Shown one piece after another: positions 47,030-61,283 of a stretch of DNA of 64,000 bases (position 1 is its first letter; the number at the start of each line of letters is the position of its first letter). Source of the DNA: Eutrigla gurnardus. Its lineage: Eukaryota; Chordata; Actinopteri; Perciformes; Triglidae. The notes beneath the pieces are model-generated. The model searched no databases and was not told the origin of the DNA. It was given only the letters and a program-made list of their open reading frames with translations. Made by a program: the position numbers and the translations under genes. The stretch spans positions 8,091,976 to 8,155,975 of the forward strand of contig OY741271.1 of NCBI GenBank assembly GCA_963514095.1, read 5' to 3'.

Positions 47030-50000
47030 GACACACTAGCATGTTAATGTAAGTTAATGCCATGTCAGCATCAGCATGAGGGGTAAGCTTCAGTGTTAGC
47101 ATTGCGTACAGTTGATGTTACAATTATGTTATTACGGTAACATGGAATCATTTTTGTCCTTTATGTTGCTGTCCTTTTGCACAAACTGGCTTAAATGACA
47201 AAAATGGTATAATAATTGATATGTAGCTCCATTAACATTCGATTTTTCTTGTCAGTCTTTATTCATAATGCCCCCCTGCCTTCCATTCTTTAATCACAGA
47301 CAGGATGCTTATTTTGCCTCAGAAATGACTCATTATCTCAGATGACCTCTGAGTCACTTTCTCTACCCTGAACCGCATTCAAAACAGCTGCAACCTCTGG
47401 AAAGTGGTAAAACCGTAGTTAGGCTTGAAATTAGTGGCTTTACTGAAGGAATGAGGTTGTGCTCTTTTAACAGACAGTTTTGGGTGGGACGGAGGGGTTC
47501 AGGGCTAGTTTTGCAGTTGGTGTACAGGAAACAAATGTACCTCAGTGGTTTGGATCAACAGACTTATAAAAGACGAGTGCCGTTGGCTAATTTAGAAGCT
47601 ACCACCAGTTTCAGATATAAAAGCTGAACAAAAAGAAAGATACACAGATTTAAAATCCCTGTCGTGTTCCATGACTGTGAGCAATTTGTTTAAATGTTTC
47701 CAGCTGTGAGCATTTCTTTCATTTCTGTTATACATTGCATTGTGAGAACAACTCAAAGTAGTTTCTAGTCTGCGTATTGATCTTTGAATTTTCCTAATTT
47801 CTGTAACTCTGCTAAGAATTAGATATAGAATAAAACTGGGGCGTAGTGCAAGTGTTGTAGGAATAAAAAGCTAGAGTGAACACCCTCGTTATCCCACTTC
47901 ACATCTAAATCACTCTCTCTTTCAAAACAAGTGAAGCCGAGAACACTGGCCATGAAAATGGATAGCATTTATGTTTGAAATTAGTGGTTTGTGATGTTTT
48001 CACACACAAACACTCAGGCTTCCATAAACTTGTCTTTGGGCAAAGGCGACGTCGCTGTTTATGCTGACCTGTTTTCAATAATTATGATGTGAAAGCAATA
48101 TGATAAATACATACTAAACATACAAGAAAGATCATTCTCATTATCCCACTTTATAGCTAAATCATGGTCTGTCCACTCAGACACACAGTTGAAGCACTGG
48201 CGGAGAAACAGACTGTGGTACAAGCTGTGAAGTGAAAAGCTCAATGACAAATTGTTAACTATAAACTATATAAATATATGCTGACAAAATGGAGGGGAGA
48301 TCATTTTTTGACTGCTGTGTCCAAAGACAAGCCTGAAGCTTAAACAGCTCTAAATTCTCATAGACATTTTAAACATCTACAGTTGTCTGGCAATGGAGCG
48401 TGCACGATCTACTGATGGATGGATGTAGATTCTAACAATTGAGGAAACAGAACCTGTTGTGATTCCAGCATTCGGTATATTTACGCATCTTTAAAAAGAA
48501 AAACCTTTCTGTTAAACTTTGGATGTCATTGCGATTAATATTGTGCTATCACAATTTACTTTACACAGCATATGAAATTAGGATGATGTAATTAAAAAAA
48601 AAGAGAATCATATTTTCAGAGCAGGGGAAAGAGGGTAATATTCAAAGATATTTCTTGACATGATTAAAGCCATTAATTACAGAGAAACAACTTTATAAAG
48701 CCATAAATGTCAGAAATTGTTCAAAACTCTGTCAATGTTTGTTTTTTTTTACTTCATGATCTCTGAGAATATACATTTTTTTTACGTCAATGTGTGAGTT
48801 TCTTCTTGTAAATTTACAAAATTTAAGATTTTTTCTTTTTTTATGGTCACATGGAATTAAACTCAGGGTGACATGAAATGCCAATGTTTAAAAATTCTCG
48901 TTTTCCACAGTATCTCAACATGGGATTTATGTGGTATAGTTAAGGTTAGGGAAATACCGCAATTAAACTATGGTTGGGCTATTTTTATGGTTAGCAGGTC
49001 TGTGACGTGACGCAAACTCATCGCTGGCATGTCAAGTGACTTTTGTCAAACCCTTGGTTACATGGAACTGGTGCTGTTAAACATCAGTGAAATAAATTAA
49101 TAAGCTTTTCCACTGATTTAAAAAAGCAAAACAAGCTGTAGGTGAGATTGCTGCTTAAAACTTTTTTCTCTGTTCTGTCGAACAGCTGGAGCTCCAGTTA
49201 ACAAATCGCTCATTGACTGAACACACGGTGGTTAGCTGCATGTTTAATCAGTGCCTCCGTGGGATGAAGATGGTGTTGTACTAAACAAGCAAAAGTCGCA
49301 GCAGAGTACCATGTTTTTTTATCATCATAGATACTTGGCTCTACTTTAATTAATGATCATGGTAAACCACACATGACTCAAACAAACATTATAATTATGT
49401 CGTTTCACACCTTAATCATTTTCTGTTCTCCCAACGACACTCAAAACAATTGCAACCCGGAGCTCTGGCTTTCTAAGTGGATAGTGGTAGTGGAGACGGT
49501 ACTTAAGTTTTAAATGAGCGGTTTTGCTCTAGGACTGAGGTTTGGTTTGTGTTTGAGCACTTCGCAGGACCAGATTCTGTGAACCTGTTGTTGCTTCACA
49601 GTTGTTGGGGCAAAAAAACCTCCCCAAAAAACAGAAGACTTTGAAAAGCAACGTCGCAGCCTTTCTGGTTGCATTGTTTGACCCAGATACCAGAAAGAAA
49701 CGATGGCATCGACTGTTTCTGCAAACCACGGGATATGTTGAATGTAGACCTTTCTGAACCAAAAATATGATTCATGTCAGCTTTGTGACATGCATGCTCA
49801 TAATGCCACATGGTAAATGTTGTGAAACAGCTGGTTGGGTTTCAGCAAGAAATTGTGATTTGTATTCAAATGATCTAACAACATAACATAACAACCATAG
49901 TAACGTTTCTAGCATAACCATCTTTAGTAGACTTCATTACATAACATTATGAAATAAACAACATTATCAAATATCAAGCGTAAATTCAGATTGTTTGTTG

Positions 50001-50363
50001 TACTTGCTCTGACCGAAATGGTGACATATCCGTAGTTGGCAGAAATGTGAAATGCCAAAAAAATCCTGGCAACTGGGTTGAATTGTTTCAATAATACTAA
50101 AAGGTAATAAATATATAAATAAAAGGTTCTTGAGTTTGGTGACCTTCTACATCTCTGGTTTTGCCAATGACCTCTGACCTCATGTCAGTCTAAGGTGTTT
50201 GGAATCTAAAGCTAGAGAGTCACGACGCCCAGGTCTGAGGTCCTGGTACCCTAGTGGAAACCAGCGTAGTGTCCTCTTTGGGTTTAGAACTGGTTGCCAT
50301 GAAGGACTAGTGTGTCTCTCGGTATTGTCTGTGAGCCTGAAGTGACTTCTTCTACCAGCTCAG
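47030..50363. other. Intergenic with diverged local repeats
   Basis: Several blocks recur: attatcccacttcacatctaaatca-like sequence near 45310, 47890 and 48140, and cattcaaaacagctgcaacc-like sequence near 47380 and 49440. No gene found. Confidence 0.5.
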
Positions 50364-50368
50364 TGTTA

Positions 50369-51662
50369 AAGGGATAGTTCGGAATTTTGGACATAAGACC
50401 TATTTTCCAAGTGAGCCGGTGTGTTCGAGACGTCTGGAGACGTTTTCAAGAAATTTCATTCCGTTCTTCCAGTTGCCGAGTTCGCTTGTGCTATGGCTAG
50501 CGCAAGTCAATGGTTCTAGCTAGACAGGCATTAAAAACAGTCTTGCCCACTCCACAGTGCACCCGAGGCAAATCCATTGTAACGGCAGACTATCGATGTA
50601 CATATGTGTTGATAGAATGTTTGAAATAAAACCAACCTTGCATTTTTAAGGATTTATGTCTCAGCAGCAGCAGCAGCGTGTCATACTTCCTAGTAGGCTA
50701 TGGTAGCGGTGGAGTGATATCACCTAGCACTTATAAGTTACCGGTTCTATTCCGAGGGTTTACGGGTCTACGGACGGAGCAGAGGTCCGGGTTCGCGGTG
50801 CCTAATTGTGGGTTTGCGTGGCCGTGGCCTGCCCGGTGTTTGCGTGAGGTCCATCGCTTTTCACCCAGGTCTGAGGGCATGAGTCCCGACAATTCGTCCC
50901 GGTTCGATTGCCTATTTACGGGCAGTATTTCGGGCGGCGCGTCTTAGAGTTTTGAGTCCGACGGAGAGTCCGCATGTGTGGATTCACGGAGCCGTCCGCT
51001 GCCCGGTGTTGGTCTGCGGTCTGCAGGCTTTTCACCCAGCTCTGAGGGCACGAGGCCCGACTATTCATCGGTGTTCATGTGTCTATTTACCGGAGGGAAT
51101 CCCTGCAACGTGTCCGAGGGTTTACGGTTCTCCGGACGGAGCAGTGGTCCGGGTTCGCGGTGCGTAATTGTGGCTTTGCGGGGCCGTGGGCTGCCCGGTG
51201 TTTGAGTGAACTCCGAGGGCTTTTCAGACAGCCTTTGGGGTATAAGTGCCGACAGTTTGGCCCGGTTCGATTGCCTATTTACGGGCAGTATTTCGGGCGG
51301 CACGTCTTAGAGTTTTGAGTCCAACGGAGCAAAGTAAAATTCCGCTGCTGCTGAAAAACTAGTTCCTCAAAAAATGCATGATTCATGCGATGCAAGGTTA
51401 GTTTTGTTTCAAATATTATTCTATCAACACAGATATGTACATCGACAGTCTAGTGTTTTAATTGATTTGCCTCGGGTGCACTGTGGAGTGTTTTTAATGC
51501 CTGTCTAGGTAGAACCATTGACTTGCGCTAGCCATAGCACAAGCGAACTCGGCAACTAGAAGAACTGAATGAAATTTCTTGAAAACGTCTCCAGAAGTCT
51601 CGAACATACTGGTTCACTTGGAAAATAGGTCTTATGTCCAAAATTCCGAACTATCCCTTTAA
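50369..51662. mobile_element. Long-TIR TTAA element with GC-rich tandem core
   Basis: Inverted arms of roughly 270-290 bp (50369-50650 and 51370-51662) start aagggatagttcggaattttgg and contain matching CTAGCGCAAGTCAATGG-type blocks. TTAA flanks both ends. The middle is a CpG-rich tandem array (50750-51335). No transposase. Confidence 0.88.
50750..51335 (+). repeat. GC-rich tandem array inside the TTAA element
   Basis: Three related units start near 50750, 50950 and 51110. They share gcccggtgtt, cttttcaccca(g), ggcccggttcgattgcctat and gggcagtatttcgggcggc. Unit lengths are roughly 165-220 bp. Open frames here are repeat by-products. Confidence 0.8.
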
Positions 51663-54600
51663 GTCTTCTTTATATCTCCATATCTTGGAGAAGGGGAAAT
51701 GTGTCTCTCCTCCCTTCCTAACACACTATCTCACAGACTCCAATAATAACTCAGCCTTGAATGTTATACCCACTAATCTAAATCTAAACACTGTGTTGCC
51801 CTCTACTCGTCTGGCTCTGTTGTTCTCAGTGCGGTTTACTGGAGGCTGATTTAGCTTAGCAACTGCCAACCTTTCCTCTAAGGACACAGTCTCTAAAACA
51901 ACCTCTCATTCCACAGAGGACAGAAGTTTGGAGATGGAGAAAAGTGTAGCTTAACAGGTAGGCAGTTTCAATTATAGGTATATCAACTGGTTGTATGGAA
52001 CTAATACAATAAACCATAATAAAGTAATATTCAAATGATGAATCCTCTGGGGAGCATGAATGTGGTCTGTACATTTGATTGCAGCCTGCCTATATAAATG
52101 CAGGTCCATTAACCATTTGTTCCAAAGAGTGGTGTGCAAGGAAATATCGAGTATTCAAAATCAATAAGGAGCAATAATGACCAAACAACAAGCTACCGTG
52201 CTGCCAAAATCAAAAACAGTTTTTCAAAAGCGTCAGAGCCTCTTAAAGTACACTTTTAAAAGATTTAGTAACCACATACTAATGTCTTCAATATGGAGAT
52301 TGTGTATGGAAAGTTTTGTCATCTCACAAACAAAAAACTTTTTGAGCTCTTGTCACAATAAGCATGTCTCGTGTCTTAAGGCCACAAGAGAAGTGAATTT
52401 GTGAATTTTTTGGTGAATTTAAATGATTAATCCAGGATTCTTCTGTCAAGTTGCTGCCAAAAAGGAGAAAAAATAAATAAATGCACCCAGACTAATTATC
52501 GTGTTCAACTCAACATGATGTCAGAGAACACTCTCTCAGACTTAATGAGAGGAAAATAAAACCTCAGAAATAATTGAATGCGCGTCGTCTGTTTTTTTCT
52601 GGCTGACTGATCAGGCGTTAAGTTGTGAAGTGAGAGTCATTTTAAGTTGGAGAAAAAATGAGACACACAGTCTCCAGCTTTGAACCCGGGTCAGATCTTG
52701 CTCTTATCTTTACTGAACTCTACATTTATTTGTCTGATTGTGTTTTTTCTTTTGTGTTGGTTGAGTTTGGTATCAAGATCAAATTCCACGCAGCTTACGG
52801 GCCCCATCCCATCCCTTATCACCCTCGGGCCACCATCGGCCCCATCCCATTCCTTATCGTGCCCTCTCCTCCCCTCTGAACCAGGGCCAGTGTTTGAGTG
52901 TGTCTGAGGCTGATAGCATTGACTTCAGGAATCACTCCATCTCATTCAGCAGTTCCCACAAGCTCACCACAAAAGAAAAAAAACACACTTTACACACCAC
53001 AAAAGAAAAAATAGACTTCACTTGCACACCACATAAAAAAAAAACCTTTATCGCCCCCCCTCCCCCAAACTCCTCTCACTATGCCAAACAATCCAAAGAC
53101 CCACTTGTTTCACCCCCTCCTTCCTTTTAGTTTAGTTCTCATGTACATTGTAGTCTTGCTCTCCCTCCTTCTCTTGTTCAGAAATACATGTTTGATGGGC
53201 AGAAGATATTTGGTTGCTGCCGGAAATCAACACGACTCAGAAAAATGTGGGGAGTTTACGGAAAGCTGTTGTTACCCTGGTAAAAGAAAAAGGAGAAAAA
53301 TGGGGAAAATAAGATAAGTGGAAATGTACAGACTAAACAGTTCCAGAGTCTGTTTGTGAAACAAAGGGCGAATACGTGAAATTGTGCACAGACTCACTGC
53401 TGCTGTTTTGTACGTGTGAAAACAGCGCTGAAAGTTCTCGACCTTCTTGTTTCTCAGCAGGACAGTGATACTTACAGACAGTATGGTTAAGCATTTCTGG
53501 TTACTTCATATTACTGTTGCCTCTGAAAATGCATTATTATCATGTCATACAGTATTTGTTTTCCTACACAGATGATTAACATGACAAAATGGTCACAAAA
53601 GTCGGGCGGGAGATTAAATGAGTAGGCATAACTAAAATGTTTGTTGACAAAAAAGCCACAATTTCCACCAGTTTTTAAAAACAATTTAGTCAGATAACTT
53701 AAGCTTTCCTGAAGTAGTACGCACTCCAGATAAGCCTGGAGGAAATCTGATGACCTATAATCAAGAGCAAGGATGTCTGCGTAGGGAGGATTTCGGTGTG
53801 GATCATTGGGTCAAACTATTCATATCGAACCTGAAACCAAAAGTCAACGTTTTGTTTTATCTTACTCTTGTTATGTAACTGAAATACTTAATTTCTGGTA
53901 CCTGCAAAATTACATAACCAACGTCTATACATGAGCCCAGAACAGGATCTTTTACTAACTGAATTAAGCAGTTTTGTGTTTGTTTTACTTCACGACATGA
54001 ATTAAGCACTAAGCTTCCCTTTCACAACGTTGTAACGCAGTTTGTTCTACAGCTAAGACACTAACATGTTGTCCAATGTAGTGAGAGTAAGTAAGAGCAG
54101 CCACATGTGTGTGCATCTGCTTTATTCTGTCTTGTTTCCAGAAATGCATTTCTAGACGTTTCTGGCAAACAAAAGGTGAATTATCGCTCACTGACTGATT
54201 TTCTTCTCCTTTGTTTTTGTTTTTAAAAGGGTGTCTTGCAGGCCAAATGAGGGCCTAACTCATGGTTTAAGGTGATGCGTGAGATTTTTAATAATAATCA
54301 TAAACTTTATAACATTCCACTTAAACAAACTCAGAGTTCCCAAAGTGATGAAGCGCTTTGCTCAATTCCAAAGCAGCAGTTAATGAAGTGGCAACTCCCA
54401 CTATGCAAAATAAAACAAAATTGACTCAGATTCAAACTGGCAGCCGTTCACTTTTCTCTTTATGCTTTAAAGCTGCAGCTGTTCCAAGGACAACAACAAT
54501 CTACACAACAGCAAACACAGAGCTGATGTGGCCGTGGAGGGAGTAATAAATAATACCGAAAAGGCCGCAACATGCATCAATCAGGGACACTCATTCTGTG

Positions 54601-54846
54601 ACACGAGAGCTGCCAGATTGAATCCCGGGGCACATGCAAACTTCAAAACCAAAAGTAATTGAATGATAAATGATGTTAACTGCATGGGGCAATATGAATC
54701 AACAAAAAAAATTTCAGCAAAACAAGAAAATAGAAGTAAGCCACAGAAAAATATTCAAATGTTTTACGAGGTGCTAGCATTGTATATGGGTTGATCCATA
54801 CATACATTTTACATGATTTTTTCCATTAACTGTCACTTTTTGGGGA
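51663..54846. other. Intergenic, no gene seen
   Basis: Mostly AT-rich with a short tandem (caccacaaaagaaaaaa, 52965-53045) and a CCCATCCC-rich patch at 52800-52875. Confidence 0.45.
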
Positions 54847-55610
54847 ATGTTCAGTTATTACTCTCAAGTTTCAGCATGGGAATCTGAAAATCAGAGAGGC
54901 GTTCTGCTGGCAGGTCAGTGGCACATACTGTACCAGTCTGAAGGAATGTATGTGAGGGAAGCCAGAAACATGTGGCTCACAACAATGCCGAGTGGGGTTT
55001 CAAAGTCATCATTTTACAAAGTCTGTTTGAAAATAGTCCCAGAATGGTGGGTGTGCGGTCAGCGAGATGTGGCAGTTAATTGTGACTTTGTGACTATTGA
55101 TCTACTACTTGTGGAAAAGAAATTCCAGGGCCTGGAGTTTCACCTGGAAAGTTTTGGCAGCAACACCAGTTGCCCGGTTCGCTGGGTTCATTGAACTTGC
55201 TTGACAACAGTTTGCGTCAAACTGTATGCCTATGCTGATATTGTTCAGCTGAAATGGGGCATATCCGTGGATCCACTTCAAATGTCAAATATAAGGCGGC
55301 ATCACTCGAATGTGTCAATTAGCGCATGGAAACCAAAACCGACTGGACTGCACATCCTTCTCTCCCCGCGGCATTCCAGCAGCCACCCACTGCTCAGTGT
55401 CTCACATTCTTCCCCACCAAAGCTATCCGATATTAGAACCAGGGCGCTGCAATTTTTGTAATTTTATGAATTTGACAACTTGGCCCTTATCGTTGACCAG
55501 TTGGCCAGGTGTGTGAGGAGTTAACGTATCTGGGATCTCAACTTGTGTCAAGAAGGAATGAGGACTGCATGAGAGACAACTACTTCAACTACTTCCTTTT
55601 GTGTTGAGAA
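54847..55610 (+). pseudogene. Nearly open frame, possible retroelement debris
   Basis: One frame is open from 54847 to 55461 except for a single TGA at 55192-55194. Part reads KLYAYADIVQL, and in another frame near 55520 CEELTYLGSQLVS appears, loosely like a LINE reverse-transcriptase palm end (YADD and YLGS). Not recognised as a host gene. Confidence 0.3.
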
Positions 55611-55636
55611 TGAATTGCTACACTATGGATGCCTTT

Positions 55637-55645
55637 AATGTGTGC

Positions 55646-55718
<73 letters not shown>

Positions 55719-55719
55719 G
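55637..55719. repeat. (TG)n microsatellite
   Basis: About 80 bp of almost pure (GT)n. Confidence 0.96.
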
Positions 55720-58700
55720 TGGCTTTCTATAATGGCAGAATTTTGCACCACCTTCAACTGTGTCAATTGGGAATGAACAAACACAGGACATTCATTCAAG
55801 AGACCACTGTTTGTCAATAAGTCAATGACATGTGTTTTTTTTAGGACCTTTTTTATCCAAAACCACTAATGGTAGTGATTACTGCTGATAGTGCACATTG
55901 AAGTGATAACATTCAAAATGGGTAGAGAAACTGCTTAAGCCATTTTTGTTCATTCAATTCACAAATGGGAATCCATCTGCTAACCTGCTGCCTTCCCATA
56001 TCCTCAGGTGCTCCTCTTGGGAAAGAATCAATAAATACATTTTACCGAAGGTGTGAACGTGAGTGTTAATGGTTCTCCGTCTATATGCATGAGCCCGTAG
56101 AGATAATGGGTGGATGATCAAACACAGATCAGGTCAGTGAGACAACACCTTCTGGGAACGGACTGCCAGTCCAACCACAGTTAAACCACTGGGACGCTTC
56201 TCTGTGACAACTTTGGCCTCCGCTGTGGTCATTAAGGAAAGAAGAGTGTTAATTATTTCTTCACACAGTCAGATTTTCCCAGACAGCGCAGGGATCTAAA
56301 TCATTATCCTTTAACCCATTATTAGGCCGAGTGACAGAGTTTGACAGGAGCTGGCTGAACTGAAGCATCTGTGGCTGATGCGGTCGCTCAGGCAGCACAA
56401 CTCTCCATGAAGTTGTTCTTATGTATAAGTAAACAGCTCAGCAGAGGTTTGTAATTAAAGGTGTTGGTGAGCTAACACTTCCTGTCTGTAAGTGTCTGGT
56501 GGATTGAAGAGCACCAGCAGGCACTATTATTGCTGTGTACATCCATAATATCTCATTATATTTCCCAAGCGTACACACTATGTTGAAAATGTCGGCAGCA
56601 TATGCTATATATAACCCCAAAATTCTACCGCTTTATGTTTTTCCTGTTGCCACCACATTTTTGGCACCGCACACACATGTAATCAGGAGGAATGGTATGC
56701 AACGACTGTTGGCAGCGAAATATGCAAAAATGCCTGACGTTCTCTGAGTAATGGGTTACAAGGAAACAGAAACAGTCCTTTAACTTTGTCATACTGGAAA
56801 CTTTGTTAAAACTTCCAACAGGTAACCTCCCTCATAACTTTATTGGTGGAACCTTTTAAAAACTATTAAATTTGATCTGAGACACATCCTGACAATCACA
56901 CAAGACACTATAGAAGCTATAGCAGGACTTTGTTTTAAGGTGGCTTCAAAAGGTAACTGTCCTTACTAAGTAAGATATTTTATGACAAGAGGGGGAAAAC
57001 ATTTTTCTCTAGATTAATAGATTTAGAGGGAACTATGTGCCTTTGCTCTGATGTCAGGGTATAAAAAAGAAAACACTGCATTACTTTTGATATATAAGTA
57101 ACAGCCTAAATTTGATGGATTTTATGTTAAGGAGCAAGATTAAAATAGATAGAGTAAGTAACAGGGATTTTAACGGTACTTGTAGGACATTTGTGTTTTC
57201 TGGTTTGACTAATACATGACAAAGTGATTCTTTATCGGTTTTATTTTTTTTAGACTTTACAGTGATCATTTTAATGGTAGTATTTTACAGATTTGTCTCC
57301 TTTAAAATGTGAAGAATCTGGATAAACCTGTTAGCGCAAACAAGAACCAGGCCCAACATTGAAACCCATAATGTTGGATCTTTAAGTTCCCAACCCTGAC
57401 CACTGAGCCACTCATCTACCTGTCATAAAAGATCAGTCATATATTCCTGATCATGACATCACATGGCCCACAGGTCACTTTCCCATGATGCATCTCCGCG
57501 TTATCTTCTGACCCATGCTGCTTGCTTCCTGTATGTCTGCGTGAGCACATCTTATTCCGAGAAAAAGGCAAGGAAGTTGTGTCCGGATTTTCCTGAGACT
57601 TGAAAATGAAATAGTCGAGCAAATGATGCTGATTTGTGAGTGTCAAGAGAAGATGAGGAATGAAGTATAGGCTAAAGGAGAGATTTGTGAACCACAAACG
57701 AAAGAAATAAAAGCAAAAGCTCTGAATACTGTTGAGGATGCCATGTTGGGAGTGCTAGTGTGAGACTCGATAAAAGAGAGACAGAAAATGACAGGGATGG
57801 GGAGGAAAAGAGGACATAAGAAGTGAGAGACGAAAACAAGTGTTCGGCTTTAGAACAGAGGCGTTGTGATCTGTAGGGAAAGGTTGTATATTGTACTGTG
57901 GCGCATTAATTACAGGATAAGAAATGATAAGCTCTGCTGCGGGGCTATGAATAGACAGACAGAGAGACAGACGGAGAGCTGACAGTGCAACCGGATGCTG
58001 ACTGTCTCTGGGTTACTCACAGTGTGTGATTAACCAGGAGGGAAGTAAAGAAGCAACTATTCAGATGTCAAGTCACATTGATGAAAATACATCAATAAAC
58101 CCAATAAACAAGAATGTAAAATCTTTCCCCAATCTCAGTTTTTTTTACAGCCTTGGAAAGTCTGAGACTTTAAACCAGCTGTGACTGTCGCTCCATAAGG
58201 GGAAAATGTATTAAGTTGTTTATCATGCTTTGCAGCAGTTTTCGGGGGAAAAAGTCATATTCCCACAATTTTGCTCGTATTTACGAAATTATTCAATCAG
58301 ACTTGGATTGACTTTTGTACACTTCAGGACCCTGAAACCAACTCAGCACGTAAAGGATTATAAACCTCCAGTTCAAGGGGAATTTAGGGGAAAAAAATGC
58401 TTCTTCTCAATCACGCCCATGTATTTTTGGATCATAAAACGTTACACATGAGCACATAAATAACCATGCAGACATCTAACACAAGGAAAATTGAGGGAAA
58501 AAACGACTTATTTTCTCATTTGACAGCATCTTTTGAATTGTACAGTGGGTTCTGAATGAGTTTCATGGGATCGTGAAACTCCTCTTGGAGCCTACTAATC
58601 ACGCCAAAGGCTTAAAGAGAGAACACCAAATTACCAAAATAAGAATACAAGTCAGTGTCAGAAGGGTGCCCCTCTCACAAAAAATCCCCAGAGTTCTAAG

Positions 58701-58860
58701 AAATAAATGTAGTTTAATGCAGCTTTGTGTATGCTTTAGGTAATGCACTGTCATCAACACACACACACAAAACACACCTGAGTCTATGTTTTTAAGTTGT
58801 TTTATTTCCTTTTTTCATCTCTTTTGTAGGCTACAACACAGGCATTTTATTGATATCATT
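55720..58860. other. Intergenic, no gene seen
   Basis: AT-rich unique-looking sequence. No splice-bounded frame with recognisable product. Confidence 0.45.
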
Positions 58861-58869
58861 TTTATATAA

Positions 58870-59420
58870 CCATTTTGTTAGCCATTCTAGCGCTGTGGCC
58901 CTCGGGATGGAAATGCCAATGTGGGTCTGGCTGTTGGTCCAAAACTTTGTTTTCAGACTGGAAGATTGAATATCCACAGGATGGATTGTCATGAAATTTT
59001 GTGCACATGTGCATGGTTCCCAGAGGATGAATTCTACTGACTTCAATGAGCCCCTTATTTTTCATCTGGGACCACCATGAGGTTCACGTTTGTGTATTAT
59101 AGTAAAATGTCTCACACCTATTGGATTGATTGCAACAAACGTTTATGTTCCCTGATTTTCAGCTGAGGATGCACTTTAACTTTGCGCCATCAGGTCAAAA
59201 TTACATTTTTTTCCGAAAACAATATTGATCACTAACACTCACTCCAACGTAATTTGACATTAACCTATCGTGTGTATATTTAAGTGAAAGGACAGAGAAG
59301 GGAAGAGTATTTTGTTCTAAATTAGCAGACATTTTTGTAACTTTTAAATGTATTGGTAACACAGATAGCTGTAAGCTAAGCATTACTGTTGGTGTCGTTA
59401 TGTTCAGTTTCATTCCACAT
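58870..59420. repeat. Common teleost interspersed repeat
   Basis: Contains the well-known fish repeat phrase ggatggattgtcatgaaatt ... atggttcccagaggatgaat ... gggaccaccatgaggttcac. A fragment of the same phrase recurs at 60490-60515. Confidence 0.65.
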
Positions 59421-59698
59421 TAAGTTAGAACTACAAACCAACTACGTCATAGGTCTCTGGTTTCGGCCCCAGGTTACTGGATCTGGCTAATAAAAGTTCA
59501 GCCATCCCAGCCAATCACAATGGAGTATTTTTAGTGGCCTGAAAAACACTGACACAGATCGTTGTTGTTTGGATAACTTAAGTTCAGTTTTTCCCCTGCT
59601 GCATGGGGCTCATGCAGGTTTGTTGAGTCCCATTTCATGCAGGTCAAAGGTCATGCAAATTATGTGCTTGTCTGTTGTTTCTGTTGTGTAGTTTGTGC

Positions 59699-59699
<1 letters not shown>

Positions 59700-59765
<66 letters not shown>

Positions 59766-60000
59766 GTGTGTGTGTGTGTCAGTGGGTGATAGAGGTGGGG
59801 GATTCCCGTAGCGACCTGTTAACGATGTGTATGTGTGTGTCTCCGATCCATCATCACACACACTTCCCTCCTTCGGCGTGTTCGAAAATAGAACGGTGTG
59901 TGAACATGACCTCTCCCACACATAAACACACACACACACACACATGCACGCACTAACGCACACACACACATACACACACACACACACACATACACACTAG
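59700..60000. repeat. (TG)n and (CA)n cluster
   Basis: (GT)n 59701-59779, then imperfect (CA)n at 59925-59998 in opposite orientation. Confidence 0.95.
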
Positions 60001-60060
60001 AAAACGCCCCTACGATGCCATTGTGTCCTGGCTTCTTGTCCAGTTTGTGGGTGCATGTTT

Positions 60061-60064
<4 letters not shown>

Positions 60065-60091
<27 letters not shown>

Positions 60092-60236
60092 TATCAGGAG
60101 TTGCAAGGAAATATGTCCCTCTTGCCATGTTCTCCCTCCTTCTTTCTCTCTCTCTCTGTCTCTCTTTTCTTTCTCGCCACAAAGTCTGGAGCTGCTGCCA
60201 AATTTCCTTTGTGGCAAAAGGTGTGGTGCCATGACA

Positions 60237-60310
<74 letters not shown>

Positions 60311-60321
60311 CACACACACGC
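60065..60321. repeat. (GT)n and (TC)n microsatellites
   Basis: (GT)n 60065-60089 and (TC)n 60239-60307 with one interruption, ending in a short (CA)n. Confidence 0.95.
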
Positions 60322-61025
60322 ACTTTCCTCCTTGTTTTGTTCTTCAAACATCTACTCTGGACGAGATCATTATTTCATAGCACACCTCTGATTACATTAT
60401 CAGATTATCATATTGTATGAAAGCAAACATGAATACATTTCTCAAAAAGGGAATCTGCTACTTTCTAGAAGGTGACGTTTTATACAGAGATGCATGGTTC
60501 CCAGAGGATGAAAGGGAACAAAGATTTTAGTCTCTGTGCAGGCACAATGTGTCTTTTTTCATATATTTTCATCATGCAAGTCCTTCTTAATTCACAAATC
60601 TTCTCATCTTAGTGATGGACAGCAGTAAGAATTTAGTTAAGTAGCAGTAGAACCTCAAGATTAACCAATCTCTGACCCCATATTGTTGTATTTATTTGAT
60701 GCATTTTGTCTATTTCATCCATTCACCAACTTATCTTTTAAGTTTTGTTTTGAATTTTAAAAGAAAATAACATATGTTTTTATTGTCTTATGTGCTGCAA
60801 AGGGTGCCTATACAGAAGAGGGTAAAAAAAACCCTCATAGTACCGTCTGATATGTGTCTAAAAATTAATTATAATACATACTAATTGATTAGGGTCATAG
60901 GGTCCAAAACTAAGCTAAAGGCAGGAGCTCAACTATGAACATACACATGGAACTTATTGTATCTAGGCGTATAAATAGACACACCTTGATACTTACAAAC
61001 AATGTCATAAAGATGCAGCAGATAC

Positions 61026-61032
61026 ACACACA

Positions 61033-61100
<68 letters not shown>

Positions 61101-61201
61101 TTAGACAGCCATGGTAAGAGGGAGTAGTTCCTGGTTGATCAAGCAGGAGGCTCTGAGACGCCGCAGCAGTCTCCCCTGGAGCTGGGCGTGGGGGGGAAAG
61201 T

Positions 61202-61281
<80 letters not shown>
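61026..61281. repeat. Opposed (CA)n and (TG)n microsatellites
   Basis: (CA)n 61028-61096 and (GT)n 61204-61281, about 110 bp apart; each about 70 bp. Confidence 0.96.

Positions 61282-61283
<2 letters not shown>

Noticed and set aside
50678..51318. Several overlapping open frames suggesting a GC-rich gene
   Set aside because: The frames follow from a GC-rich tandem array inside a TTAA-target element.
59819..60319. 166-codon minus-strand open frame
   Set aside because: Poly-ER and poly-CV read through (TC)n and (GT)n microsatellites.
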